From Bacteroidales bacterium (GTDB taxonomy: Bacteria > Bacteroidota > Bacteroidia > Bacteroidales > F082), in contig JAKSMV010000011.1 in NCBI GenBank assembly GCA_024400425.1, forward strand, positions 24,302-88,301: DNA of 64,000 bases, given 5' to 3'. Position numbers and translations under genes: made by a program. Below, piece after piece: positions 25,784 through 33,826 of the stretch. The notes below the pieces were generated by a model. The model was not told where the DNA came from. It saw only the letters and a program-made list of their open reading frames with translations, and made no database searches. The first letter of the stretch is position 1, and every line of letters starts with the position of its first letter.

Positions 25784-26903
25784 TAAACATTTACATATCA
25801 TTTCTTTCGATGTTCCTTATCCTGCCAATTATGGCGGTGTCATTGATGTGTTTTATCGCATTAAAGCACTCGCCGACAGCGGAATAAAGATCCATTTGCA
25901 TTGCTATGAATATGGACGTGGTCGTCAGATAGCGTTGGAAAGGATGTGCTATGAGGTCTTGTATTACAAACGCGACACTTCGTTTTTAAGACAACTGAGT
26001 TTTTGGCCTTACATCGTCACTTCTCGCAATTCTGAGGGATTGGTGAAGCAACTCATGAAGGACAATTATCCTATCCTTTGCGAAGGTCTGCATACGACTG
26101 CAATTTTGAATGATAGTCGCTTGAAAGACAGGAATATATTTGTCCGTGCGCATAATGTTGAGCATGATTATTACCGCGCCTTGGGCAAGTCGGAACATAG
26201 TCTTTGGAAAAGGATTTTCTATTTGGCGGAATCGGTGAAGTTGCGTCATTATGAACCGGTTTTGGCCAAGGCAAAAGGAATCTTTGCCATTGCGCAGCAG
26301 GATTTCGATTATTTTTTGAAGCGTTACGGAAATGTATATTTGTTGCCAGGGTTCAACGCTTTGGACTCGGTTTGCTCAGAGACGGGTAGGGGAGATTATG
26401 TTTTGTACCATGGCAATCTGTCGGTGCGTGAAAATTCCGATGCTGCCGAATGGCTGATTGAAAATGTTTTTTCCAAATTGGAAGTTCCGTGCGTGATTGC
26501 GGGCTTGAATCCGTCGGAGAAGTTGCAGAAATTGGTCTTGGAATATCCGAACATCACTTTGACGGCCAATCCCGATGATGCTGAAATGATCGACTTGTTG
26601 CGTCAGGCGCAAATCAATATTTTGGTGACCAGTCAGCCTACCGGATTGAAACTGAAATTGTTGAATGCCTTGTATAATGGGCGTTTCTGCTTGGTCAATT
26701 CGGATATGCTGAAAGGAACGGCATTGCAGCCGTTGTGTTCCGTAAAAGATGAGCCTGAGGAAATCATCGCTGAAATCAAGCGCTTGATGGATGAGGATTT
26801 TACCGACGACGACATCGAGGAACGCGATGCCATGATGAAGGAATTGTATCGGAATGAGGAGAATGCTAGGAAATTGATTGCTTGTATTTTTAGTGGAATT
26901 TGA
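25776..26903 (+). CDS. Glycosyltransferase (GT-B type)
   Basis: A 375-residue cytoplasmic protein starting ISFDVPYPANYGGVIDVFYR, typical of the donor/acceptor loop at the front of GT4-like enzymes. It continues with VRAHNVEHDYYRALG, VLYHGNLSVRENSDAAEWL and TSQPTGLKLKLLNALYNGRF. It overlaps the preceding glycosyltransferase by 8 nt, so the two are probably translationally coupled and act in the same glycan. It ends 5 nt from the convergent nuclease gene with no terminator between. Confidence 0.82.
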   Translation: MADKHLHIISFDVPYPANYGGVIDVFYRIKALADSGIKIHLHCYEYGRGRQIALERMCYEVLYYKRDTSFLRQLSFWPYIVTSRNSEGLVKQLMKDNYPILCEGLHTTAILNDSRLKDRNIFVRAHNVEHDYYRALGKSEHSLWKRIFYLAESVKLRHYEPVLAKAKGIFAIAQQDFDYFLKRYGNVYLLPGFNALDSVCSETGRGDYVLYHGNLSVRENSDAAEWLIENVFSKLEVPCVIAGLNPSEKLQKLVLEYPNITLTANPDDAEMIDLLRQAQINILVTSQPTGLKLKLLNALYNGRFCLVNSDMLKGTALQPLCSVKDEPEEIIAEIKRLMDEDFTDDDIEERDAMMKELYRNEENARKLIACIFSGI

Positions 26904-26908
26904 TTGCC

Positions 26909-27844
26909 CTATTTTTTGACGCGCAATGGGCAGAATTTTTCGTATATGATTTCGTTCTTCTCAATCAATTTGTTTATTACAATATTTATTTCGGCAATGT
27001 TGCACAAGTCTTTCCCTAGTAATTCAAGTATTTTACATCCAAGCGTGGATTTGTAGCAATTTTGAGTTGAAACAAATGTCAAAACGGTCTTTCGGATGTA
27101 ATCGTATAACAGTTTGTGTTGGTTCGCATAATAGTCTATCAAGCCTTGAGAAATTTCTGTTCTGTTTGCGTTGAATGACAATTCGTTTTCTACATGAATC
27201 ATAATTTCTTTGGGAATGCGAATTGTTTCTTTTGGCCTGTAAGAAGATTTGGTGCTGCCGTAAATTTTTGATAAACAGTCTGCAATTCTGCGCATGTATT
27301 CAAATAAGTTTTTGATGGGAATCAAATCAAAACTGGATAAACCATTTGTCGGTTCATTGTAAAATGCAATCCAGACTGGAATCAGGAAAAGGTCTTGAAG
27401 CCTATTAAGTTTTTCGATTTCAGAACGATAAATGGAATGGCAATGCTCAGATTCTTCAATGAATCTTTTTGTCTTTGCAATATTTTTAACATCAATGAAA
27501 AGATTGCTCGTGTTAGGAATTCCGATGAGAAAATCAGGCCGTTTGGCCATTTTGTCGTTTTTGATGACTTTTGAATAGTCAATTCCAACAGGATTCTGCC
27601 CGATGTATAAGAATGGGATTTTGTTCCTTTCTAATAGATTCTTAAAATCATTTTCTGCTATTCTCCCCTTATTCTCAAATTGAGTATAAAAGTTTGACAT
27701 CTTGACACCAATAAATTCATCGTTTTCAGTGATATATTGGATGTTGTTGTCATGTTTTATGACTTTTGCATTTTCGCTAAGTTTACTTTGGGATTTTAAA
27801 ACGTAGACTGCGTTTTCCGATGTGCTGTATTGGATGTATGACAT
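26909..27844 (-). CDS. Predicted PD-(D/E)xK-fold nuclease
   Basis: A 311-residue protein with no recognised full-length family, but the three nuclease motifs appear in order: GRIAENDFKNLLER with E64, KRPDFLIG with D104, and LFIDVKNIA with D118 and K120. Spacing fits a restriction-endonuclease-like core at about 55-135. The rest is helical and basic, with a likely DNA-recognition part (about 190-300) that I cannot name. The gene is more AT-rich than its neighbours. It follows ftsE by 19 nt on the same strand but is unrelated in role, so it looks like an accessory insertion. It may be a defence or mobile-element nuclease; no methyltransferase is adjacent. Confidence 0.7.
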   Translation of the reverse strand: MSYIQYSTSENAVYVLKSQSKLSENAKVIKHDNNIQYITENDEFIGVKMSNFYTQFENKGRIAENDFKNLLERNKIPFLYIGQNPVGIDYSKVIKNDKMAKRPDFLIGIPNTSNLFIDVKNIAKTKRFIEESEHCHSIYRSEIEKLNRLQDLFLIPVWIAFYNEPTNGLSSFDLIPIKNLFEYMRRIADCLSKIYGSTKSSYRPKETIRIPKEIMIHVENELSFNANRTEISQGLIDYYANQHKLLYDYIRKTVLTFVSTQNCYKSTLGCKILELLGKDLCNIAEINIVINKLIEKNEIIYEKFCPLRVKK

Positions 27845-27863
27845 GATTTGGACGTTTTATTTC

Positions 27864-28544
27864 TTAATCCATTACCGAGCAGGTGATTGTTCCGTTGTCG
27901 CAGCGGATGACGCGCGACGGATATTTTTGCATCAATGTGTAATTGTGGGTGGCCATGAGAACTGCGGTGCCGCTTTCGCTGATTTTTCGGAGCAAACGCA
28001 TCACGTCGATGGTAGTGTCGGGGTCGAGGTTGCCGGTAGGCTCGTCGGCGAGGATGATGAGCGGTTCGTTGAGCAAGGCGCGTGCAATGGCAATGCTTTG
28101 TTGCTCGCCGCCTGAGAGTTGGTGAGGCATGCTTTGTCGCTTGTCTTTCAGTCCGACTTCGTTGAGCACTTCGTCGATGCGTTCTGAGATTTCTTCCTTG
28201 TCGGTCCAGCCTGTGGCACCAAGCACAAACTCAAGGTTCTTCTCCACGGTGCGGTCGTGAAGCAGCTGGAAGTCCTGGAAGACGATGCCAATCTTGCGGC
28301 GCAGGTAAGGAATGTCTTTGCGCTTGATTTGGGTGAGGTCGTAGCCTGCCACTTCCACCTCGCCGTCGCGGGCGGGCAGTTCGCCATATAGAGTCTTCAG
28401 TAACGACGATTTCCCGCTACCGGTCTTGCCGATGAGATAGACGAATTCGCCTTCGCTAATGCTGAGGTTGACATTGGCAAGGATAAGGTTCTCCCGTTGA
28501 AAGATTGAAGCCTTTTTAAGCTCGATGATAGGTTCTTTTGACAT
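27864..28544 (-). CDS. ftsE: FtsE-like cell-division ABC ATPase
   Basis: A 226-residue ABC ATPase: Walker A LIGKTGSGKSSLLKTLYG, Q-loop IVFQDFQLL, signature LSGGEQQS, Walker B LIILADEPTGNLDP and H-loop MATHNYTLMQ. The order and short length match FtsE, which with FtsX drives peptidoglycan hydrolases at the septum. FtsX is not next to it here; in Bacteroidota it is often elsewhere. LolD-like lipoprotein exporters are the alternative family. The signature reads GGEQQS where GGEQQR is usual, a minor substitution. Confidence 0.82.
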   Translation of the reverse strand: MSKEPIIELKKASIFQRENLILANVNLSISEGEFVYLIGKTGSGKSSLLKTLYGELPARDGEVEVAGYDLTQIKRKDIPYLRRKIGIVFQDFQLLHDRTVEKNLEFVLGATGWTDKEEISERIDEVLNEVGLKDKRQSMPHQLSGGEQQSIAIARALLNEPLIILADEPTGNLDPDTTIDVMRLLRKISESGTAVLMATHNYTLMQKYPSRVIRCDNGTITCSVMD

Positions 28545-28592
28545 GAAGTGATGATTGAAAAAGACAATAGAAAAATTATTCTATTTCGTACA

Positions 28593-28802
28593 TTATTGAA
28601 GGCATTGTTCGATGAGGTCATGAGCATCTTTGGCCTTGTAGGTCTTTCCAGTGCGATATTCTGCAATGGCTTCGTCAAAAGAACCTTTCTCGGATTTTGA
28701 GGTCTCGTGTTCAGTCACTTTCCCGCCGAGTGCAACAAAAAGTTCCAAGAGTTTCTTCATTGCGGTACTTCTTCCATCGTATTCTAATGTCGCTGTAGCC
28801 AT
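28593..28802 (-). CDS. Small antitoxin-like protein (DUF2683-like)
   Basis: A 69-residue protein that begins MATATLEYDGRSTAMKKLLE and ends FDEAIAEYRTGKTYKAKDAH. The pattern of an N-terminal beta strand, an amphipathic helix and a charged GKTYKAKD tail resembles small DUF2683-type or orphan antitoxin proteins of Bacteroidota. No toxin gene is adjacent. ATG 28802 is used; the longer frame to 28829 lacks support. The gap to ftsE is 48 nt on the same strand. Confidence 0.55.
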   Translation of the reverse strand: MATATLEYDGRSTAMKKLLELFVALGGKVTEHETSKSEKGSFDEAIAEYRTGKTYKAKDAHDLIEQCLQ

Positions 28803-28924
28803 ATTGTTTGAAATTAATTGTGACTGCAAAAGTAATCATTTTTATGTTTTTTTTTTGATAAAGTTGGTGATTGAGGTTTTATTTTGTTTTTTTGCAATGT
28901 CAAACACATTAAAAAAGAATAGAT

Positions 28925-29401
28925 ATGAATAGCTCGAATTTGTCATTAAATGTCACTCGATTTGTTGTTTTTTTATTAGGTATTTTTGTCTTTAGTGGTT
29001 GTAGTGAAGACTCGCGATATGAAAAATCGCTCAAAAAGTCTATTAACCTCTATCTTGATAAAAATCTTAAAGACCCTACTTCTTTGAAAGATTTGAAAAT
29101 TACATATGCATTTCTTTCACAGGAAGATATAGATGTTTTTCATGATAAACAGTTAGAGAAATATAAAACAAATCCATCAGAAACGGTTCTCCCTTTAGCT
29201 ACAATACATGTTGATAAAGAAGCAATTGTGTTGATTGATTATAGAGCGAAAAACTCATATGGAGCCTATGATCAAGGCATGGAGGCTTTTAAATACTTCC
29301 CATTTGGGAATGAATGGATAGATTTACAGCCTCTTGAAAAATCCGAGCTGTATTTGGTTGATGCGATGTTAAACTCTTCAAATAAAAAAAGTTTAAAATA
29401 A
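28925..29401 (+). CDS. Predicted lipoprotein of unknown function
   Basis: A 158-residue protein with a hydrophobic N-terminal segment ending VFSGCSE, a good lipobox, so probably a lipoprotein. The rest (SLKKSINLYLDKNLKDPTSL and FPFGNEWIDLQPLEKSELY) has no family I know. Low GC content compared with the flanking htpG suggests accessory DNA. A strong terminator follows at 29462-29499. Confidence 0.65.
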   Translation: MNSSNLSLNVTRFVVFLLGIFVFSGCSEDSRYEKSLKKSINLYLDKNLKDPTSLKDLKITYAFLSQEDIDVFHDKQLEKYKTNPSETVLPLATIHVDKEAIVLIDYRAKNSYGAYDQGMEAFKYFPFGNEWIDLQPLEKSELYLVDAMLNSSNKKSLK

Positions 29402-29461
29402 TAATTGCCTCCTATTAGCGAAATAAAATTGTTCGAAAAGAAGAAATTCTAAATATAATAA

Positions 29462-29499
29462 AGGCGCAGAATCTATAGTGGAGTCTGCGCCTGTTTTTT
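29462..29499. terminator. Terminator between lipoprotein gene and htpG
   Basis: AGGCGCAGA pairs with TCTGCGCCT around a 13-nt loop, followed by GTTTTTT on the plus strand. It separates convergent genes. Confidence 0.8.
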
Positions 29500-29510
29500 A
29501 ATTCAAGAAT

Positions 29511-31469
29511 TTACAGCTTTTCCATGTTGCGTTTCACGAACTCGCTTAAGTCCTTGCCTTTCAGCAGGTTCTTCGAAAGCAATGCGAGGTCGTAAATCTG
29601 ACGCACGGTGGCTTCGCGTTCGTCTTCCGATTTGGCAAGCAGGCCAGCGATGACTGGATTGTTGGTGTTGAGCATCAGCGTGTAGCTGTCGGGCATGGTG
29701 CCGTAGAACGACATCGGGCTGCCGCCCATCTGCTCCATCTCCTTCATGCGACGCATCCACTCGTTTTGTGTGATTTCCACAGGCGCGTCGGTATCGGCGG
29801 CATTGCAGAATTCCACGTTGAACCTCACCTTGTCGATGACTTTCTCGAAGGCGGCTTTCACGTCTTCCTTCTGCTTGTCGTCAAGGCCGGAAGCCTTTTC
29901 CGCTTCTTCCTTCACGATGAGCTTGTCGATGGTGTTTGAATCGACGCGGGCAAACATGGTCTTGGTGTCGCTGTCGCCCATCTTCTGCTCGAAGGCGCTG
30001 ATGAAGTGGGCATCGAGGATGCCGTCCATCATCAACACGTTGTAACCACGTGCCTTGGCAGTTTCGATGTTGGTGTATTGGTCATCTTTGTCGGTGGCGT
30101 AGAGATAGACGAGGAATTTGTCCTTGTTGGTTTGGTTTTCCTTGATGTGCTCCTTGTATTCTTCGATGGTGTAATACTTGTCGTCGGTATCCTTGAAGAG
30201 GAAGAATTTCTCGGCGCGTTCGTAGAACTTCGGGTCGCTAATCATGCCGTATTTGATGAAAACGCTGATGTCGTCCCAGTTCTTCTCGAAGGTCTCGCGG
30301 TCTTTCTTGAAGAGTTCTTCTAGCTTTTCGGCCACTTTCTTTGTGATGTAGGTGGAAATCTTCTTCACGTTTTGGTCGCTTTGCAGGAACGAACGGCTGA
30401 CGTTCAGCGGGATGTCGGGCGAGTCGATGACGCCGTGGAGCAGCGAGAGGAACTCTGGCAGGATGCCTTCCACTGAATCGGTGACGAACACTTCATTGCA
30501 ATAGAGCTGAATCTTGTTGCGCTGGAACTCGTAGCGGTTCTTGACCTTCGGGAAATAGAGGATGCCGGTGAGGTCGAAAGGATAATCGACATTCAGGTGG
30601 ATGTGGAACAGCGGTTCGCCGAAGTTCATCGGGTAGAGCACATGGTAGAAGTCGTTGTATTCCTCATCCTTGATGTCGGTTGGGGTCTTCTTCCACAAAG
30701 GAGCCACCTCGTTGATAATCCAAGGCTTTTCGACTTCCTTGGTCTTCGGCTCTTTCTTCTCTTTTTCTTCTACGGGCTTGCCTTCTTCGTCAACGACTTC
30801 TGCGTCTTCAATTTCTTCCTCAATCGGCTCTTGAACCTTTTTGGTGCCAAACTGAATCGGTACGGGCAGGAACTTGCAGTATTTCTCCAACAGCTCGCGG
30901 ATGCGGCTTTCTTCGAGGAACTCTTGTGCGTCGTCGGCGATGTAGAGGATGACGTCGGTGCCGCGGTCGCCTTTCGGGATAGCGTTCATGGTGTAGGCTG
31001 GGCTGCCATCGCATTCCCAGATGACGCCGTCCATGCCTTCTTCCTTACACGACTTTGAGATGAGCGCGACTTTCGATGAAACCATAAAGGCGGAATAGAA
31101 GCCCAAGCCAAAATGTCCGATAATGTTGGCAGCCTCGGCTTCGCTTTGCGTCTTGAACTTGGCGACGAACTCTTCGGCTCCCGAGAAGGCAATCTGGTTG
31201 ATGTATTTATCCACCTCTTCGGCGTTCATGCCGATACCGCGGTCACGGATGGTGAGGGTCTTCTTCTGCTTGTCGATTTCCACCTTGATGGTGAGGTCGC
31301 CCAATTCGCCTTTGAAATCGCCCGATGAGGCGAGGGTTTTCAGCTTCTGCGTGGCATCCACGGCATTGCTGATGATTTCGCGTAAGAAAATCTCCTGGTC
31401 GGAGTACAAGAATTTCTTGATGACGGGGAAGATGTTTTCGGTCTTCACCCCAATGTTTCCTGATTGCAT
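29511..31469 (-). CDS. htpG: Hsp90-family chaperone HtpG
   Basis: A 652-residue cytosolic Hsp90. ATPase-domain motifs: FLREIISNAVDA, IRDRGIGMNAEEV and IIGHFGLGFYSAFMV, all in the first 145 residues. The middle domain has NFGEPLFHIHLNVDYPF and PDIPLNVSRSFLQSD with the catalytic-loop arginine. A charged insert rich in E and K (about 215-250) separates the N and middle domains, resembling the linker of eukaryotic Hsp90 and typical of Bacteroidota HtpG. The C-terminal dimerisation domain is complete. Confidence 0.96.
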   Translation of the reverse strand: MQSGNIGVKTENIFPVIKKFLYSDQEIFLREIISNAVDATQKLKTLASSGDFKGELGDLTIKVEIDKQKKTLTIRDRGIGMNAEEVDKYINQIAFSGAEEFVAKFKTQSEAEAANIIGHFGLGFYSAFMVSSKVALISKSCKEEGMDGVIWECDGSPAYTMNAIPKGDRGTDVILYIADDAQEFLEESRIRELLEKYCKFLPVPIQFGTKKVQEPIEEEIEDAEVVDEEGKPVEEKEKKEPKTKEVEKPWIINEVAPLWKKTPTDIKDEEYNDFYHVLYPMNFGEPLFHIHLNVDYPFDLTGILYFPKVKNRYEFQRNKIQLYCNEVFVTDSVEGILPEFLSLLHGVIDSPDIPLNVSRSFLQSDQNVKKISTYITKKVAEKLEELFKKDRETFEKNWDDISVFIKYGMISDPKFYERAEKFFLFKDTDDKYYTIEEYKEHIKENQTNKDKFLVYLYATDKDDQYTNIETAKARGYNVLMMDGILDAHFISAFEQKMGDSDTKTMFARVDSNTIDKLIVKEEAEKASGLDDKQKEDVKAAFEKVIDKVRFNVEFCNAADTDAPVEITQNEWMRRMKEMEQMGGSPMSFYGTMPDSYTLMLNTNNPVIAGLLAKSEDEREATVRQIYDLALLSKNLLKGKDLSEFVKRNMEKL

Positions 31470-31486
31470 ATTGTTAAGTATTTAAA

Positions 31487-31588
31487 ATTCAAGATTTAAG
31501 ATTCAAAGATTAGCCGATGGCTTATGGCTCATAGCCTATGGCTGCTCTAACGTGAAGGCAAGCCATAGGCTATAGGCCATCAGCCATA
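31487..31588. repeat. Heptanucleotide tandem blocks upstream of htpG
   Basis: Three blocks keep a 7-bp period: ATTCAAG-type units (31487-31507, 3 copies), TAGCCNA/TGGCTNA-type units (31511-31545, 5 copies) and AGCCATA/GGCTATA-type units (31561-31588, 4 copies). The second and third blocks are inverted copies of each other (24 of 27 bases pair at 31517-31543 against 31561-31587). The region lies between divergent htpG and the LRR-type gene. Confidence 0.8.
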
Positions 31589-31657
31589 GTCAAATAATGT
31601 GCCATTTGGAAAACTGACATTTTGGCAAGGAGTTGAGGAGCGAGGGAGATATTTGTT

Positions 31658-31665
31658 TAATTTTG
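31658..31665 (+). promoter_or_regulatory. -7 promoter element of the LRR-type gene
   Basis: TAATTTTG fits TAnnTTTG, 23 nt upstream of ATG 31689. It rules out the longer frame from 31599. Confidence 0.45.
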
Positions 31666-31688
31666 CGGAAATTATAAATCTATTCACG

Positions 31689-32858
31689 ATGGATTCTGTA
31701 AAACTAGCAAATTACTATAAGAAGGTTGCTGATTTATTATTGGCGTTTCAAAAACACATGGAAATAGTAAATGGTGATTATATTGCCAAGCATCTTACGG
31801 GCTATATTTTTCATGAGTGGATAACCTATAGGAATCCTGACAATGATTGGTTTGCGAAAGACTATAGGCCAGATTTGGATGAAGAGGCAAAGGCTCTATT
31901 ATGTAATCCTAAAGATAAAGGATTTTATGTGTATGTTATTGGTACAGATAGAGTTGATGGGTATGTTACTAGTTTAATAGATGGGCTTGAAGAAAACCAT
32001 GAGAACGAATCATACAATGAAATAAAGGATAATGAATCTCTGAAAGAATCCATTTCAAAATGGAAAAAAGAGATTGTCAAAGGATTTGATAGGAAAGCCC
32101 AAATAAGGGGATTTGTTCGATCAATAGGTCTTTGGGGAGAAGATGGTGAAATTGTTAGGAGAACGGTTGAATCTATGGCAAATAGTATATTGTCGCCAAA
32201 TGACCCGATTGACTATTCTGAATTTCAATATAAAGGCATGTGCTTTCAAATTATTGACTATCTAAAGCGAGAAGTAAGGCTAAAATCTATAAATGGTCTT
32301 TTTGGAGAGTATAGCCGATATGGGAAAATAAACCCTGTACTCCCCAACGAAGCATCTGTTTCCATTCCAAGCCGTACGGATGCATCCGCGTCCGCATATT
32401 CAATCGTTGAAATAGGCAAAGGCGTATTTGATTCGCTAACAGAAACAAAATGTATTTATTTAGGTGATTCTGTTAGAAAAATAGAATGGAGTTTTTGGAA
32501 ATGTCGGAAACTAAAAGCGATTAGCATTAACAATGATTTTTATCAATCTATAGGAGGCGTTTTGTATTCAAAAGATAAAAAAGTGTTGTATGCCTACCCA
32601 AATAATCATGGGAAGAGTTATGCCGTGATTGATGGTACAGAGGAAATAAACAGATTTGCCTTCAAGGATTGTGAAATGCTTGAAGAGTTGTTTTTACCAG
32701 GGTCTATCAAACGAATAGGTATCAATGCGTTTTATAGATGTGTCAATTTAAAGGTTATCGTAAGCAAAGTGCCTAAAGAAGAAATTCAATTTGAAGGATA
32801 TGTTGGTGATTATGGAAATGTTTCACCAAATTGGGTGATAATTCCCAATGACTATTAG
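31689..32858 (+). CDS. Cytoplasmic protein with C-terminal BspA-like leucine-rich repeats
   Basis: A 389-residue protein. Residues 1-230 form an unrecognised helical region (KKVADLLLAFQKHMEIVNGDY, then ESISKWKKEIVKGFDRKAQ). Residues about 240-370 carry LRR_5-type repeats of the BspA kind: IVEIGKGVFDSLTETKCIYL, KIEWSFWKCRKLKAISI, EINRFAFKDCEMLEELFL and RIGINAFYRCVNLKVIV. Unlike most BspA-repeat proteins it has no signal peptide, so it probably stays in the cytoplasm. Strongly AT-rich, as is the neighbouring remnant, so likely acquired. Function unknown. Confidence 0.7.
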   Translation: MDSVKLANYYKKVADLLLAFQKHMEIVNGDYIAKHLTGYIFHEWITYRNPDNDWFAKDYRPDLDEEAKALLCNPKDKGFYVYVIGTDRVDGYVTSLIDGLEENHENESYNEIKDNESLKESISKWKKEIVKGFDRKAQIRGFVRSIGLWGEDGEIVRRTVESMANSILSPNDPIDYSEFQYKGMCFQIIDYLKREVRLKSINGLFGEYSRYGKINPVLPNEASVSIPSRTDASASAYSIVEIGKGVFDSLTETKCIYLGDSVRKIEWSFWKCRKLKAISINNDFYQSIGGVLYSKDKKVLYAYPNNHGKSYAVIDGTEEINRFAFKDCEMLEELFLPGSIKRIGINAFYRCVNLKVIVSKVPKEEIQFEGYVGDYGNVSPNWVIIPNDY

Positions 32859-32901
32859 ACATTTTATGCTTTTATCCAGCCGTAAACGACCAAATTACCA
32901 T

Positions 32902-33004
32902 GTTCACCGCTGAATAAAAGCAATTTTTTGGAGAAAAATTGAGTAAAAAGTGTGTTTTATTCAGCGGTGAACGCATGTTTTTGTGTCTTTACCGCTGAAT
33001 AAAA
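32902..33004. repeat. Three-copy repeat beside the AAA-ATPase remnant
   Basis: GTTCACCGCTGAATAAAA at 32902-32919 has an exact inverted copy at 32955-32972 (35-nt gap). A third copy of its last 14 bases, ACCGCTGAATAAAA, is in direct orientation at 32991-33004, 12 nt before the ATPase remnant. This could be a regulator site or the end of a mobile element. Confidence 0.85.
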
Positions 33005-33016
33005 CGATGTTTTATG

Positions 33017-33212
33017 ATGAATATCATTGGAAGAAAAGACGAGATTTCGGAAATATTTAAAGGTGGTTCATCGTCAGAATCTGTTGGCTGAAATGCTGCC
33101 GCGAAAGACGGTTGTCCACAATGTCCTAGTAACCACCGAAGGCCTGACATATAATGAATATAGCGGCGTTTTCCAAAAGGTGGTGACAGCCGACGACTTG
33201 TTTGAGAAATGA
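33017..33212 (+). pseudogene. Remnant of AAA ATPase (DUF234/DUF4143 type), interior deleted
   Basis: From ATG 33017 the frame gives MNIIGRKDEISEIF, the standard opening of gut-Bacteroidota archaeal-type AAA ATPases, and then stops at 33091. In another frame ending at 33212 the sequence reads TVVHNVLVTTEGLTYNEYSG and VVTADDLFEK, the usual C-terminal end of the same proteins (a TTxGL/NEYSG/VTxDDLF ending). About 380 residues normally between them, including both Walker motifs, are missing. Thus this is a two-ended stub left by an internal deletion plus frameshift. Confidence 0.75.
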
Positions 33213-33243
33213 AAAAAGGCCACTCGAAAGAGTGACCTTTTTT
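33212..33243. terminator. Bidirectional terminator before vorC
   Basis: AAAAAAGGCCACTC pairs with GAGTGACCTTTTTT around GAAA with one C-A mismatch. It ends the remnant on the plus strand and the ferredoxin oxidoreductase operon on the minus strand. Confidence 0.75.
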
Positions 33244-33263
33244 GGCTTCAGAAGCAGAGCTTC

Positions 33264-33809
33264 TTATTTCACTTCCTTCACATTGTCCATACCGACTTGG
33301 ACAGCCTGCATGTTCAAAGGAATCAGTTTGTGAGCGCGTTCTGGCAGTGAGTGTCTCAGACCTTCTTCAACGTTCTTGTTGTCGATGATAGGACGAATCT
33401 TCAGGAAAGCACCCAAAATAATCATGTTGAAGACCTTGGTGTTACCCATGTCGGATGCGAGTTGGGCACCTTCGATGGTGTAGATGTGAATGTCCTTGCG
33501 GGTTGGCTTGTGCGTGATGCCGTTTGGATCATAAATCAGGTAACCGCCAGGTTTTACTTTGCTCTCGAACTTGTCGAGTGACTGCTGATTCAGAATGACT
33601 GCAGTGTCGAAAGCATTCAGGATAGGTGAGCAGACGCGTTCATCGCTGACGATGACAGTCACGTTTGCAGTACCGCCACGCATTTCAGGACCGTAAGATG
33701 GCATCCAGCTCACTTCCTTGTTCTGCATGATACCACTATAAGCAAGGATCTTACCCATTGACAAGACGCCTTGTCCGCCGAAACCGGCTATAATTAATTC
33801 TTCTGTCAT
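33264..33809 (-). CDS. 2-oxoacid:ferredoxin oxidoreductase, gamma subunit
   Basis: A 181-residue POR gamma-type subunit: IIAGFGGQGVLSMGKILAY at the start and SYGPEMRGGTANVTVIVSD, the conserved PxxRGG loop. It completes a four-subunit enzyme encoded by adjacent genes in the order ferredoxin, alpha, beta, gamma. This subunit arrangement and alpha type match 2-ketoisovalerate/2-oxoglutarate-type enzymes that oxidise a 2-oxoacid to acyl-CoA, CO2 and reduced ferredoxin. The gene starts 17 nt after the beta subunit. Confidence 0.9.
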   Translation of the reverse strand: MTEELIIAGFGGQGVLSMGKILAYSGIMQNKEVSWMPSYGPEMRGGTANVTVIVSDERVCSPILNAFDTAVILNQQSLDKFESKVKPGGYLIYDPNGITHKPTRKDIHIYTIEGAQLASDMGNTKVFNMIILGAFLKIRPIIDNKNVEEGLRHSLPERAHKLIPLNMQAVQVGMDNVKEVK

Positions 33810-33826
33810 TGCTTTGTAGTTTTTAA

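Noticed and set aside
28540..28610. FtsX gene next to ftsE
   Set aside because: No membrane-protein frame of suitable length on either strand beside ftsE.
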